A DNA stretch of 64,000 nucleotides. Origin: DROE01 sp964569865. GTDB lineage: Bacteria > Pseudomonadota > Alphaproteobacteria > Rhizobiales > Devosiaceae. Positions 17,843-25,858 of the stretch are shown here, piece by piece. The DNA lies in the NCBI GenBank assembly GCA_964569865.1, contig CAZMVQ010000001.1, forward strand, positions 20,025 through 84,024. The letters are read 5' to 3'. The translations under genes were made by a program, and so were the position numbers. The notes below the pieces were generated by a model. The model searched no databases. It worked only from the letters and a program-made list of their open reading frames with translations, and was not told where the DNA came from. Positions within the stretch are counted from its first letter, which is position 1. Each line of letters opens with the position of its first letter.

Positions 17843-18934
17843 CTATTGCGCCAAAAGATCGGAGAATGATTGTACCGAACCCGGTAAATCATCAAAAATC
17901 ACTTCGATATCATTGGCATAAAAAGACCGGATAGCTTCGTATCCACCAGATACAGTTTCTTCGCGAGCGGTGATATCTTGAACATTTTCCAAGGTTACAA
18001 GCTCTGGCCCAACATCAATCCAGCCACGGGGAACCGAGGTGCCGGCTGCAATGTTTTGCAACATGGCGCGCATGGCGACATAGCCCTGCATAAACGGTTT
18101 TTGACCAACAGCTGCTAACGCAACCCCGCGCTCAATTCCGTCCAGTCCATCCGGGTTGATCCCGATTGAGGCAATTTCAAAGTCACCGCCAGTGCTTTCC
18201 TTTAGACGAACAAGGCTGGGCAGATCGTTTTCACAAAATCCCACATAGGCCAGCGCCCCCTGATTGGCGTCATAAACCGAGCGCCAGGCCGAGAAATTCT
18301 GGGTCTGGTCAAATTTCACGTCAAATGCGCCAATGACTTCAACATTTGGCAACCGCTCTGCAATGCGCTGATCAAAACCTGTGACCCGTGCTTCGATCAA
18401 TGCCAGACCAGGCAAACATATGCCGGTGACGATTGTTCCCGATACATCAGGATCAAGTTCATCAGCAATCACATCAGCCATCATTACGCCCTGATCTTTT
18501 TGCTTGGGAGCTGTATGCAAAGATGCCAGAGATGAGGGCGATTCAACATCAAAAGTTGATACAACAACGCCACTATTTACCGCCTCATCAATCGGGCGTA
18601 TCCAAAAATCTGAGGGGAAAGCCACAACAACAATAGCGTCAGCTCCAGCCAAAACCATGTCCTGAAAAGCTGCAACCTCAGCGGCAGTATCAAAAGCTGC
18701 CGGACCGGCTGAGCGATAAGTCCCGCCGCATTCTTCTACCGCAGCTTGCGCACCCATGGCCAACTGCTTGGTATATGGACCTTGAAAATGCACAACCGAT
18801 GCGCCAGTCAATTCAGAACAATCAAATTCCTGAGCCGTTGCGCCAATTACGCCAACGCTAGTGGCAGCCATAAAGGTTGCCGCTGTGAGCGCGGTTGTTC
18901 CGGTTAGTCTGGTAATCATTTTTACAATGTTCAT
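17843..18934 (-). CDS. Sugar ABC transporter periplasmic binding protein
   Basis: A 363-residue periplasmic binding protein of the ribose/galactose type (Peripla_BP_4) with a Sec signal peptide ending near VGVIGATAQ. The mature protein shows the type I fold pattern, for example ADAIVVVAFPSDFWIRPIDEAV, the hinge VVSTFDVESPS and GINPDGLDGIERGVALAAVGQKPFMQGY. AGGAGG lies just upstream of the ATG. It sits between permease and ATPase genes. Ligand unknown; no sugar-catabolic gene is adjacent to hint at it. Confidence 0.9.
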   Translation of the reverse strand: MNIVKMITRLTGTTALTAATFMAATSVGVIGATAQEFDCSELTGASVVHFQGPYTKQLAMGAQAAVEECGGTYRSAGPAAFDTAAEVAAFQDMVLAGADAIVVVAFPSDFWIRPIDEAVNSGVVVSTFDVESPSSLASLHTAPKQKDQGVMMADVIADELDPDVSGTIVTGICLPGLALIEARVTGFDQRIAERLPNVEVIGAFDVKFDQTQNFSAWRSVYDANQGALAYVGFCENDLPSLVRLKESTGGDFEIASIGINPDGLDGIERGVALAAVGQKPFMQGYVAMRAMLQNIAAGTSVPRGWIDVGPELVTLENVQDITAREETVSGGYEAIRSFYANDIEVIFDDLPGSVQSFSDLLAQ

Positions 18935-18995
18935 TTTAGTTCCTCCTGTTAAGTAGTTCTGTTTGTTGGTAAATTCTTATAATGCAGGCATAAAT

Positions 18996-19985
18996 TTATG
19001 AATCCCGCCTTCTGCGAATGGCTGCATCAATTGCCACCGCAAAGATAATCAGGACGCCAGTAACAAAAACACTCCAGTTTGCGGTTATGCCAAACTGCAC
19101 AATTCCACTGCTGATGACGGAGATTAACAATGCGCCCAAAGCCGCCCCGATTACCGTTCCACGGCCGCCGGTAAGCGCTGTTCCGCCAATTATGGCGGCG
19201 GTAATTGCCAGCAATTCATATCCGGTGCCAAGGTTTGGATCAGCTGTTGAAAAGAACGCCAGTGTGAGCATTCCGGAAATACCGCACAGCCCCCCTGTCA
19301 GCATCAGGGTCTGAATTCTCACCCGTGCGATAGGTATGCCGCTAAGTTCGGCAGCCTTTGGATTGGAGCCGATAGAGCGCACCAAAAATCCATATCGTGT
19401 GTGGTTGTAGATCAGGGATAACACAATGGTAAGCAGCGCAAATACCCAAATAACCATGGGCACCCCAAGAGGAGCCGAACCCATGATTTTGAAAAACGAA
19501 TGCTCTCTGGGCAAACCATAAATAAACCCGCCGCCGGAGACGATTAATGTCAGCCCCTTAAATGCTGAAAGGGTTCCAAGCGTGATGATGATAACGGGCA
19601 CTTTAAATGCGGTTGCCAAAATTCCGTTTAAAGCACCAAGTGCAACGCCAACGCCGATTCCAAGCGCCGAAGCAATCCAGGGATCTACCCCAAAAGTCAC
19701 TACAACAATGGCTGCAACGTTGATGGTCAGCCCATAAATTGAAGCGGTTGAAAGGTCGATTTCACCCATGGATAGCTGAAACACTACACCCAGGCCGATA
19801 ATCCCGAACCAGGCAGCGCGCGATCCGAAGTTTGACAGGGATGCAATGGAAGCAAAATTTGGCTGAACGAAACTAACCACAACAATAAGCAATACCAACA
19901 CAAACAATATGCCGATTTCACTGGCGGCAAATATTGTGCGACCAAATGAAAAAATTGATTTTGATTTTGATGCCAAATCACTCAT
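18996..19985 (-). CDS. Sugar ABC transporter permease (RbsC-like)
   Basis: A 329-residue BPD_transp_2 family permease with about eight to ten membrane segments. The conserved LGMGEIDLS-like segment (QLSMGEIDLSTASIYGL), GALNGILATAFKVPVIIITLGTLS and the C-terminal GGTALTGGRGTVIGAALGALLI are visible. It is the first long gene of the sugar importer operon, downstream of a promoter-operator region near 20237-20269. Confidence 0.9.
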   Translation of the reverse strand: MSDLASKSKSIFSFGRTIFAASEIGILFVLVLLIVVVSFVQPNFASIASLSNFGSRAAWFGIIGLGVVFQLSMGEIDLSTASIYGLTINVAAIVVVTFGVDPWIASALGIGVGVALGALNGILATAFKVPVIIITLGTLSAFKGLTLIVSGGGFIYGLPREHSFFKIMGSAPLGVPMVIWVFALLTIVLSLIYNHTRYGFLVRSIGSNPKAAELSGIPIARVRIQTLMLTGGLCGISGMLTLAFFSTADPNLGTGYELLAITAAIIGGTALTGGRGTVIGAALGALLISVISSGIVQFGITANWSVFVTGVLIIFAVAIDAAIRRRRDS

Positions 19986-20030
19986 TTACATTTCACAACC
20001 GCTGTTAGCTGCTCGCTCAAATTGATCATT

Positions 20031-20222
20031 TTAATTGCTCCGGTAGTTTTGAATTCCAGCAAAGCGCAATAGGTTTTTGAATGCCGCCCCAGACAAAAAT
20101 TCTTCCAAAGGCTTTGTTTGGACGCGCTTTTGCCCGTTAATGTTATGACTTTTTCTTGGGATCGAAGTGGCAGTGTGTTGCCAAATTAAGCTCATACTCA
20201 TAGCACAAATTTTGTGATGCAT
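20031..20222 (-). CDS. Possible 63-residue leader protein of the sugar ABC operon
   Basis: An ORF starting at ATG 20222 has a perfect AAGGAG 7 bases upstream and lies just downstream of a candidate promoter and operator, 45 bases before the permease gene. The product (MHHKICAMSMSLIWQ...FAGIQNYRSN) has no recognised domain, signal peptide or clear membrane span. It could be a leader peptide, a remnant of a gene, or chance. The placement of the ribosome-binding site is the only strong evidence. Confidence 0.35.
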   Translation of the reverse strand: MHHKICAMSMSLIWQHTATSIPRKSHNINGQKRVQTKPLEEFLSGAAFKNLLRFAGIQNYRSN

Positions 20223-20236
20223 GCTTAAACTCCTTG

Positions 20237-20269
20237 TTTTGGTATGACCAAAATTAAAGGGCTTGTCAA
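20237..20269 (-). promoter_or_regulatory. Candidate promoter and GntR-type operator of the sugar ABC operon
   Basis: On the minus strand TTGACA (20264-20269) is followed after 16-17 bases by TCATAC/CATACC as a weak -10. Overlapping it is a perfect inverted repeat, TTTTGGT-CAT-ACCAAAA (20237-20253). The core TGGTCATACCA fits the TNGTNNNACNA pattern of FadR-type GntR operators. A repressor bound there would block RNA polymerase. The GntR protein in this window is of the UTRA class, so the real regulator may lie elsewhere. Confidence 0.5.
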
Positions 20270-20703
20270 CTATGCGGTTAATCACATCCGTCAATCATCT
20301 CGCATCAACACGCTTTCAGACACCGTATAGTGATGTTTAATTGCCTAGTTTGTCTATATATTGATTTTTAACGTGCTTTTCTAAGCAACGAATTTTTGAC
20401 CCGAATGCACTCGCACTTTTGGTCTCGCTGGTCTGGAGCAAAAATTCCTATTATGGCATAACAGGTTTTTTCGATCTTTCGGGCCAATCAAAACCTTGAA
20501 TTTTAAGAGAATTGCTCTGAAGCGACTAATTTTAAGAGATTAAATATGGAAAATCATCCACCCAAAGGGTGTTCCGCCCGAAGGGTGTTCCGCCCGAAGG
20601 GTGTTCCGCCCTGGGAATGATCCATCTCAGGACCTGAGGGATTGCTACATGAAAAATAAGTTTTAGCTCATACGAACGAATTAGAAGCAGCTATATCCAG
20701 CCC
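20270..20703. other. Intergenic region with a GC-rich tandem repeat
   Basis: No credible gene. It separates the sugar ABC operon promoter from tadC and holds the 16-base triplicate at 20565-20612 and a CTCAGG-A-CCTGAG palindrome at 20626-20638, which lies about 65 bases downstream of the tadC stop. Confidence 0.6.
20565..20612. repeat. Three tandem copies of a 16-base GC-rich unit
   Basis: AAGGGTGTTCCGCCCG is repeated three times (last base of the third copy differs), flanked by a partial CCACCCA/TCCA context. It lies downstream of tadC in otherwise AT-rich DNA. A minisatellite of unknown function; it may form structure in the tadC mRNA 3' end. Confidence 0.85.
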
Positions 20704-21702
20704 CTAAAATCCGATCCCGCCATTTTCCATAACTTTAATTATTGCTGGAGAAATAATAACAATAAAAAGCACCGGCAAAAAGAAAACAATCAGGGGCACG
20801 GTCATTTTAGGGGGCAGGGAAGCGGCCTTTTTCTCGGCAGCCATCATACGTTCTTCCCGTCCCTCTTCCGCCATCACCCTTAGGGCCTGACCAACCGAGG
20901 TGCCATATTTATCAGCTTGGATCAGAGCTGTTGCAACCGAGCGAACGCTATCCAAATCAGTTCGTGCTGCAAGATTTTCATAGGCTTTTGCGCGCTTTTC
21001 AAGAAAAGAAAGCTCAGCCTTGGTTAGAGTTAGCTCTTCTGCAAGCTCGGGACTTTGTTCGCCAATCTCGCGCGCAACCCGCTGAATTGCATGTTCAATA
21101 GACATTCCAGATTCAACGCAAAGCAACATAAGATCCAGAGTATCCGGCCATGCCTTTTTAATCGATTGTTTGCGTTTAATGATTTTATTTTTTAACAAAA
21201 TTGATGGCAAATAAGATCCGGCAAGACCGATGGTCATAGCGTACAGCAAAATAAGATACATGGGCCGATCGGGCATAATTATAAAGCCCAGATATATAAA
21301 ACTCCCGAAGAATAACACGATCGGGCTGGCAAATCGCATGAACAGATAAGTCGTTAGGTGGGAGGGAGACCGATATCCGGCCTGAGCCAGTTTTAGAGTG
21401 GTTTTATCATCTAAAAAGGCTTTGCGAAGGGACAGGGATTCCACGGTTCTTTTAACCATGGTTCCGCTTTGCGCTCCACGAAGGGAGGCAATATCTGAGG
21501 GTTTTTGTTCTCGCCCTCTAAGACGCTGCATCTCCTGAGCCCGCATTTGTTCACGCTCGACCGCAACCCTTTTGATGCGACCTTTGAGTTCTGAGCGATC
21601 AAAAAACTGACTGCCAAAAGTAAATACCACGGCCGCCGCCGAAATAGCAGCAAACATTGCAATGAGAAATGATGGATCGCTAAGCATATTGAGAATATTC
21701 AT
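20704..21702 (-). CDS. tadC: Tad pilus inner-membrane platform protein TadC
   Basis: A 332-residue type II secretion F-domain (GspF/TadC) protein. It has an N-terminal membrane segment (about 10-30), two further spans near 105-150, a cytoplasmic F domain with DLMLLCVESGMSIEHAIQRVA, and a C-terminal span with TVPLIVFFLPVLFIVIISPAII. With TadB it forms the platform that couples the CpaF ATPase to pilin extrusion. The start ATG overlaps the stop of the small ORF upstream by 4 bases. Confidence 0.93.
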   Translation of the reverse strand: MNILNMLSDPSFLIAMFAAISAAAVVFTFGSQFFDRSELKGRIKRVAVEREQMRAQEMQRLRGREQKPSDIASLRGAQSGTMVKRTVESLSLRKAFLDDKTTLKLAQAGYRSPSHLTTYLFMRFASPIVLFFGSFIYLGFIIMPDRPMYLILLYAMTIGLAGSYLPSILLKNKIIKRKQSIKKAWPDTLDLMLLCVESGMSIEHAIQRVAREIGEQSPELAEELTLTKAELSFLEKRAKAYENLAARTDLDSVRSVATALIQADKYGTSVGQALRVMAEEGREERMMAAEKKAASLPPKMTVPLIVFFLPVLFIVIISPAIIKVMENGGIGF

Positions 21703-21947
21703 TGCCAGCTCCCAAGGCCAGTGGACAATAAGGTTTCGGGCATGGCGTCAGTTGTATTTGGTCCATGAACAGGTAGAACGCGCACCATGGTGCCTTCACC
21801 ATGAACGTGGTTTAACGCATTCAAGGCCCAAATCCGCTGCATCCGGTTCGGATAGGGCGCAAATCGCACAGCTTGGCATCGCAAAGCCTTGAAGGGGGAC
21901 AACCCCTTTTGCGCTTTTTCTCCTGAAACTGAATGCTTTGCGCTCAT
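21699..21947 (-). CDS. Uncharacterised small protein between tadB and tadC
   Basis: An 82-residue ORF that fills the tadB-tadC gap. Its stop overlaps the tadC ATG by 4 bases (ATGA), and ATG 21947 has GGAG 7 bases upstream; an ATG at 21974, 5 bases after the tadB stop, would add 9 residues. The product (MSAKHSVSGEKAQKG...LLSTGLGSWQ) is basic in its first half, has no membrane span or signal and matches no family I know. The operon-perfect spacing argues for translation, perhaps chiefly to couple tadC translation to tadB. Confidence 0.55.
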   Translation of the reverse strand: MSAKHSVSGEKAQKGLSPFKALRCQAVRFAPYPNRMQRIWALNALNHVHGEGTMVRVLPVHGPNTTDAMPETLLSTGLGSWQ

Positions 21948-21979
21948 ATCACGCTCCAAATCCTTGTTGTCCATGGGCC

Positions 21980-22957
21980 TTAATAATCAAACTGGATCAT
22001 GCGGTTCATGATGAATATGCCAAGAGACATCATCACCACCGCAATGCCAAGCATAATATATCCCATGGTCGAAGACACCAAAGGCAAAAGATAATCAGGG
22101 GTTACAAAGCTAACCAATGCCGCCACAATAAAGGGCAACGAGCCAATAATCATTGCTGAGGCCTTCGCCTCTGAAGACATGGCCTTGACCTTGGCCTGCA
22201 TTTTTTTTCGGTCACGCAATACCCGCGCCAGATTTGTCAGCGCTTCTGAAAGATTGCCGCCAGCCTGTTGTTGAACGCTGATGACGACTACGAAAAAATT
22301 GACCTCTGAAAGCGGCACCCGCTCATAAATCAATGCCACCGCTTCGTCTGTGGCCTTGCCCATGGATTGAGCGTCAATAACGTGGGCAAATTCTGATCGA
22401 ACGGGCTCTTTTGCTTCCTTGGCAACGATGCGAAGAGAATCATTGAGAGGCAAACCGGTCTTTACCCCGCGCACAATTGCCTCAACGGCGTTGGGCAATT
22501 CCAGCAAAAAGGCTCTTTGAAATTTTTTCTTACGGCGCCCCAAATACCAGCGCGGCAGCAAATACCCGCCTGCAACGGCAAAAATGGCCGCATACAACAG
22601 GGGCGCACCAAATATAAAGCATATGACAAATACCACAATTGCTAAAATCATCGAATTGCGAATAAAGGCCGCCTTATCAATTTTCAAACCTGCCTGATGC
22701 AATTGGGTCTGCAGGGGAATGCGTTTTTTCTTTTTCCCGTTACTCTTTAGTTGCTCGGCAACTGCCTGCTGCATCGAGCGTCGTCGATCTTCTTTGCCTT
22801 TGGATAATTTATCTGCCGCAGACTTGCCAAGGCTGGATCCATGCAATGCCTTGATGCGTTTATCGGCACGTCCAGAACCGGCCATGGAGGGAACAAAGGC
22901 CACTCCCAGCGCTCCCACGCATATAAAAATCAGTATTCCAAGCACAATAGGTGACAT
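21980..22957 (-). CDS. tadB: Tad pilus inner-membrane platform protein TadB
   Basis: A 325-residue GspF/TadB-domain membrane protein. It has an N-terminal span (MSPIVLGILIFICVGALGVAFVPS), a pair of spans near 105-145, the F domain with FLLELPNAVEAIVRGVKTGLPLNDSLRIVA and QQQAGGNLSEALTNLARVLRDRKKMQ, and C-terminal spans. It partners TadC in the pilus platform. It lies 12 bases after cpaF in one operon. Confidence 0.93.
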   Translation of the reverse strand: MSPIVLGILIFICVGALGVAFVPSMAGSGRADKRIKALHGSSLGKSAADKLSKGKEDRRRSMQQAVAEQLKSNGKKKKRIPLQTQLHQAGLKIDKAAFIRNSMILAIVVFVICFIFGAPLLYAAIFAVAGGYLLPRWYLGRRKKKFQRAFLLELPNAVEAIVRGVKTGLPLNDSLRIVAKEAKEPVRSEFAHVIDAQSMGKATDEAVALIYERVPLSEVNFFVVVISVQQQAGGNLSEALTNLARVLRDRKKMQAKVKAMSSEAKASAMIIGSLPFIVAALVSFVTPDYLLPLVSSTMGYIMLGIAVVMMSLGIFIMNRMIQFDY

Positions 22958-22969
22958 AATAGACCTCTC

Positions 22970-24472
22970 CTAGCCTGTCTGATCAAGTTCTGCATTTGCA
23001 GCTTCAAGAGCCTCAACCAGCGCCGATTCTTCATTGAAGTAGCGCGCTCTTTCTACAATTTTAGGTTTGGTTATGCCGGTGGAACGATGACGGCCGATAA
23101 TATTGGAGTTTTCATCCTCACCAATTATTTCGTAAAGAAAAATATCCTGCGTAACGATTACTTCCCCCTCCATTCCAAGAATCTCGGTAACGTGGGTAAT
23201 TCGACGTGAACCATCGCGAAGGCGGGCCGCCTGCACAACCACATCGATGGAAGAAACAATCATTTCGCGAATAGTTCTAGAGGGGAGCGAATAGCCCCCC
23301 ATGGTGATCATAGATTCCAGTCTCGAGAGGGCTTCACGGGGGGAGTTGGCGTGCAACGTTCCCATCGAACCGTCATGACCGGTATTCATTGCCTGCAACA
23401 AATCAAAAGCCTCGGGGCCACGGACCTCACCAACGATAATGCGTTCAGGGCGCATACGCAGGCAGTTTTTAATGAGATCACGCATAGTGATTTCCCCCTC
23501 GCCTTCAAGATTTGGCGGGCGGGTTTCAAGGCGCACAACATGGGGTTGCTGCAGTTGTAATTCGGCACTATCTTCGCAGGTGATAATCCGCTCATCACGC
23601 TCAATAAAGGCAGTGAGACAGTTTAACAGTGTGGTTTTACCAGAACCCGTACCCCCGGAGATCAATATATTTCCGCGCACACGACCAATAATCCTTAAAA
23701 GCTCGGAACCGGGCTGTGAAATGGAGCCGAACTTGACCAATTGCGCCAGGGTCAGCTTGTCTTTTTTGAATTTGCGAATGGTAAGCGCCGGACCATCGAT
23801 GGCAAGCGGGGGGGCAATAACATTAACCCTTGATCCATCTGGAAGGCGAGCGTCACAAATAGGGGACGATTCATCGACACGGCGGCCAACCTGAGAAACA
23901 ATACGCTGGCATACATTCATCAGGTGAGAATTATCCCGAAAGCGCACATTGGTATTTTTTACTCTGCCGCCAACCTCAATGTAGCAATGCTGGGAGCCAT
24001 TGACCATGATATCCGAGATATCATCGCGGGCCAAAAGAGGCTCCAAGGGACCATAACCCAAAACGTCATTGCAGATATCATCGAGCAGTTCTTCCTGCTC
24101 GGATATGGACATTACGATGGATTTCAGAGAAATAATCTCAGAAACAATGTCGCGTATTTCTTCGCGTGCTGCCTCCATTTCCATGGTGGCAAGCTGGGAT
24201 AGATCAATTGAATCAATCAGCGCGTTAAATACCGCTGATTTGGTCAGATAATATTCATCATCGCGAACCCCGACACTTTCATCGGAGATGTCAAAATTGG
24301 TATCAGCTTCAGAGGCCGGTTTTGACGGGGAGGCGGTTGGGGCCTCCCCGGAATTATTTTGGGCTTTTGCGTCTGGTTCCTGCTGGTCAGAAGGATCAGG
24401 CGAATTGAGCTTTGCTGAAGCATGAGTGGGATTTTGGGTATTTCCACCAAAACTTTTGCGTTTTCCAAACAT
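22970..24472 (-). CDS. cpaF: Tad pilus secretion ATPase CpaF/TadA
   Basis: A 500-residue type II/IV secretion ATPase powering Flp pilus assembly. A variable acidic, Pro/Ser-rich N-terminal region (1-75) precedes the conserved domain from LGYGPLEPLL (138-147). Walker A GGTGSGKT is at 273-280, followed by ITCEDSAELQLQQPHVVRLETRPPN (Asp box), GEVRGPEAFDLLQAMNTGHDG (Walker B) and the His box. Full length. It lies between cpaE and tadB on one transcript. Confidence 0.95.
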   Translation of the reverse strand: MFGKRKSFGGNTQNPTHASAKLNSPDPSDQQEPDAKAQNNSGEAPTASPSKPASEADTNFDISDESVGVRDDEYYLTKSAVFNALIDSIDLSQLATMEMEAAREEIRDIVSEIISLKSIVMSISEQEELLDDICNDVLGYGPLEPLLARDDISDIMVNGSQHCYIEVGGRVKNTNVRFRDNSHLMNVCQRIVSQVGRRVDESSPICDARLPDGSRVNVIAPPLAIDGPALTIRKFKKDKLTLAQLVKFGSISQPGSELLRIIGRVRGNILISGGTGSGKTTLLNCLTAFIERDERIITCEDSAELQLQQPHVVRLETRPPNLEGEGEITMRDLIKNCLRMRPERIIVGEVRGPEAFDLLQAMNTGHDGSMGTLHANSPREALSRLESMITMGGYSLPSRTIREMIVSSIDVVVQAARLRDGSRRITHVTEILGMEGEVIVTQDIFLYEIIGEDENSNIIGRHRSTGITKPKIVERARYFNEESALVEALEAANAELDQTG

Positions 24473-24511
24473 AAAGCAACAACTTTCGTTTTTAGATCGG
24501 GTCTAAAGCCC

Positions 24512-25786
24512 TTAAGCTCTTTTTAGCTTTTTAAGCAGGCTGGAAATATCCAGACCGCCCAATTTGCTGGCTGTTTCGTGAATTTGTCGGCCGGTAATTC
24601 GAGCCGAGATATTTTTAAAGCTATCATTCAACCGGGAGCTGGAAGAAACTTCAGCAATCATCTGGCCATTATTGGCGGCAGTGCCAAATGTTGGGGCATC
24701 AAATGCAATCTGCTCGATAAGTTCGCAATCGACCGCACTGGCGAATTCTGCCGAGGGAATCTCGGGTCTTTTTGGCAATCCGACTTTATTGAGCACCAGC
24801 ATGGGTTTGCTTTCGCCGGGCCGCAAAGCTGCAATAGTATCAACCAGAGTTTTGGTGTTGCGAAGATTTGCCAGATCAGGTTCTGCAACTATGACTATTT
24901 CATCAAGTGCAATCAGTGTATGACGCACCCAGCTTGTCCACAAATGTGGTATATCTAAAATCACCAGCGGAATATTGCTTTGTACCAACTCGATTACCTG
25001 TTCAAAATCACCCGCTCCAAAGTCAAAAGATTTTTCCAGGCTTACCGGCGCTGTCAGCAGATTGATATTGTTGGCCGCCTTGGAAATGAGCCTGTCGAGC
25101 ATTACCACGTCCAGATTTTCCTGGGCATAAACAGCATCAGCGATGCCGTTTGGTGGATCCTGATTAAAATTCAACCCGGCGGTTCCAAACGGCAGGTCCA
25201 TGTCAACAATCAACACATCCTGACGCATAGCTTGCGCTGCCATCCAAGCCGAATTATGAGAAATGGTTGAAGAACCGGCCCCACCTTTTGCGGAGATAAA
25301 TCCAATTGTGCGACCGATTGGAGGAGAATCATCGGCTACAAAAATTTCGGCAATCGCAGAAACCAGAATATCGGTGCTGGTGGGCAAAACTATATATTCT
25401 GCAACGCCGGATTTGATTAAACTGCGATAAAGTTGAACATCATTAATCTGGCCCAAAACGATCACATGGGTGCCCGGATCACAAAACTGGGACATCTCTT
25501 CCAGCGCGGATGGAATTTGCTCTGTGGGCAGACTGGTTTCCACCAGTATCAGGTTTGGAGTGGGATTTGAGCGGTAGGTTTCAATAGCACCCTCAATCGA
25601 GCCATTGTGAGTGGTTAGCGCTACCTTTGACATACGCCGATCACTAAGAGCTGATTCTATTAATTGTGCAGTTTGTGAGTTCTCGCAAAAAGCCTGCACC
25701 GTTATTCGTGGAATAAGGCGAGTGCCGACATTGAGCGCTTGCTCCTGCCCCTCGTGGTTTTGACTGTTCTGGCTGTTGTCGCTCAT
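24512..25786 (-). CDS. cpaE: Tad pilus localisation protein CpaE/TadZ
   Basis: A 424-residue protein with an atypical receiver-like N-terminal domain (about 28-150) and a MinD/ParA-type C-terminal ATPase domain. The deviant Walker A is AKGGAGSST (166-174), lacking the second lysine, as is common for CpaE/TadZ. DLPFGTAGLNF and ILDIPHLWTSW follow. CpaE proteins place the pilus machinery, often at a pole. It directly follows cpaC; the cpaD gene usually found between them is absent. Confidence 0.93.
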   Translation of the reverse strand: MSDNSQNSQNHEGQEQALNVGTRLIPRITVQAFCENSQTAQLIESALSDRRMSKVALTTHNGSIEGAIETYRSNPTPNLILVETSLPTEQIPSALEEMSQFCDPGTHVIVLGQINDVQLYRSLIKSGVAEYIVLPTSTDILVSAIAEIFVADDSPPIGRTIGFISAKGGAGSSTISHNSAWMAAQAMRQDVLIVDMDLPFGTAGLNFNQDPPNGIADAVYAQENLDVVMLDRLISKAANNINLLTAPVSLEKSFDFGAGDFEQVIELVQSNIPLVILDIPHLWTSWVRHTLIALDEIVIVAEPDLANLRNTKTLVDTIAALRPGESKPMLVLNKVGLPKRPEIPSAEFASAVDCELIEQIAFDAPTFGTAANNGQMIAEVSSSSRLNDSFKNISARITGRQIHETASKLGGLDISSLLKKLKRA

Positions 25787-25858
25787 TACTAAATTCCTTA
25801 ATCAATGCCTAGTTCTTGAATAAATTCACAGTTTGCCGGGCAAATGTTGATACGCCCA

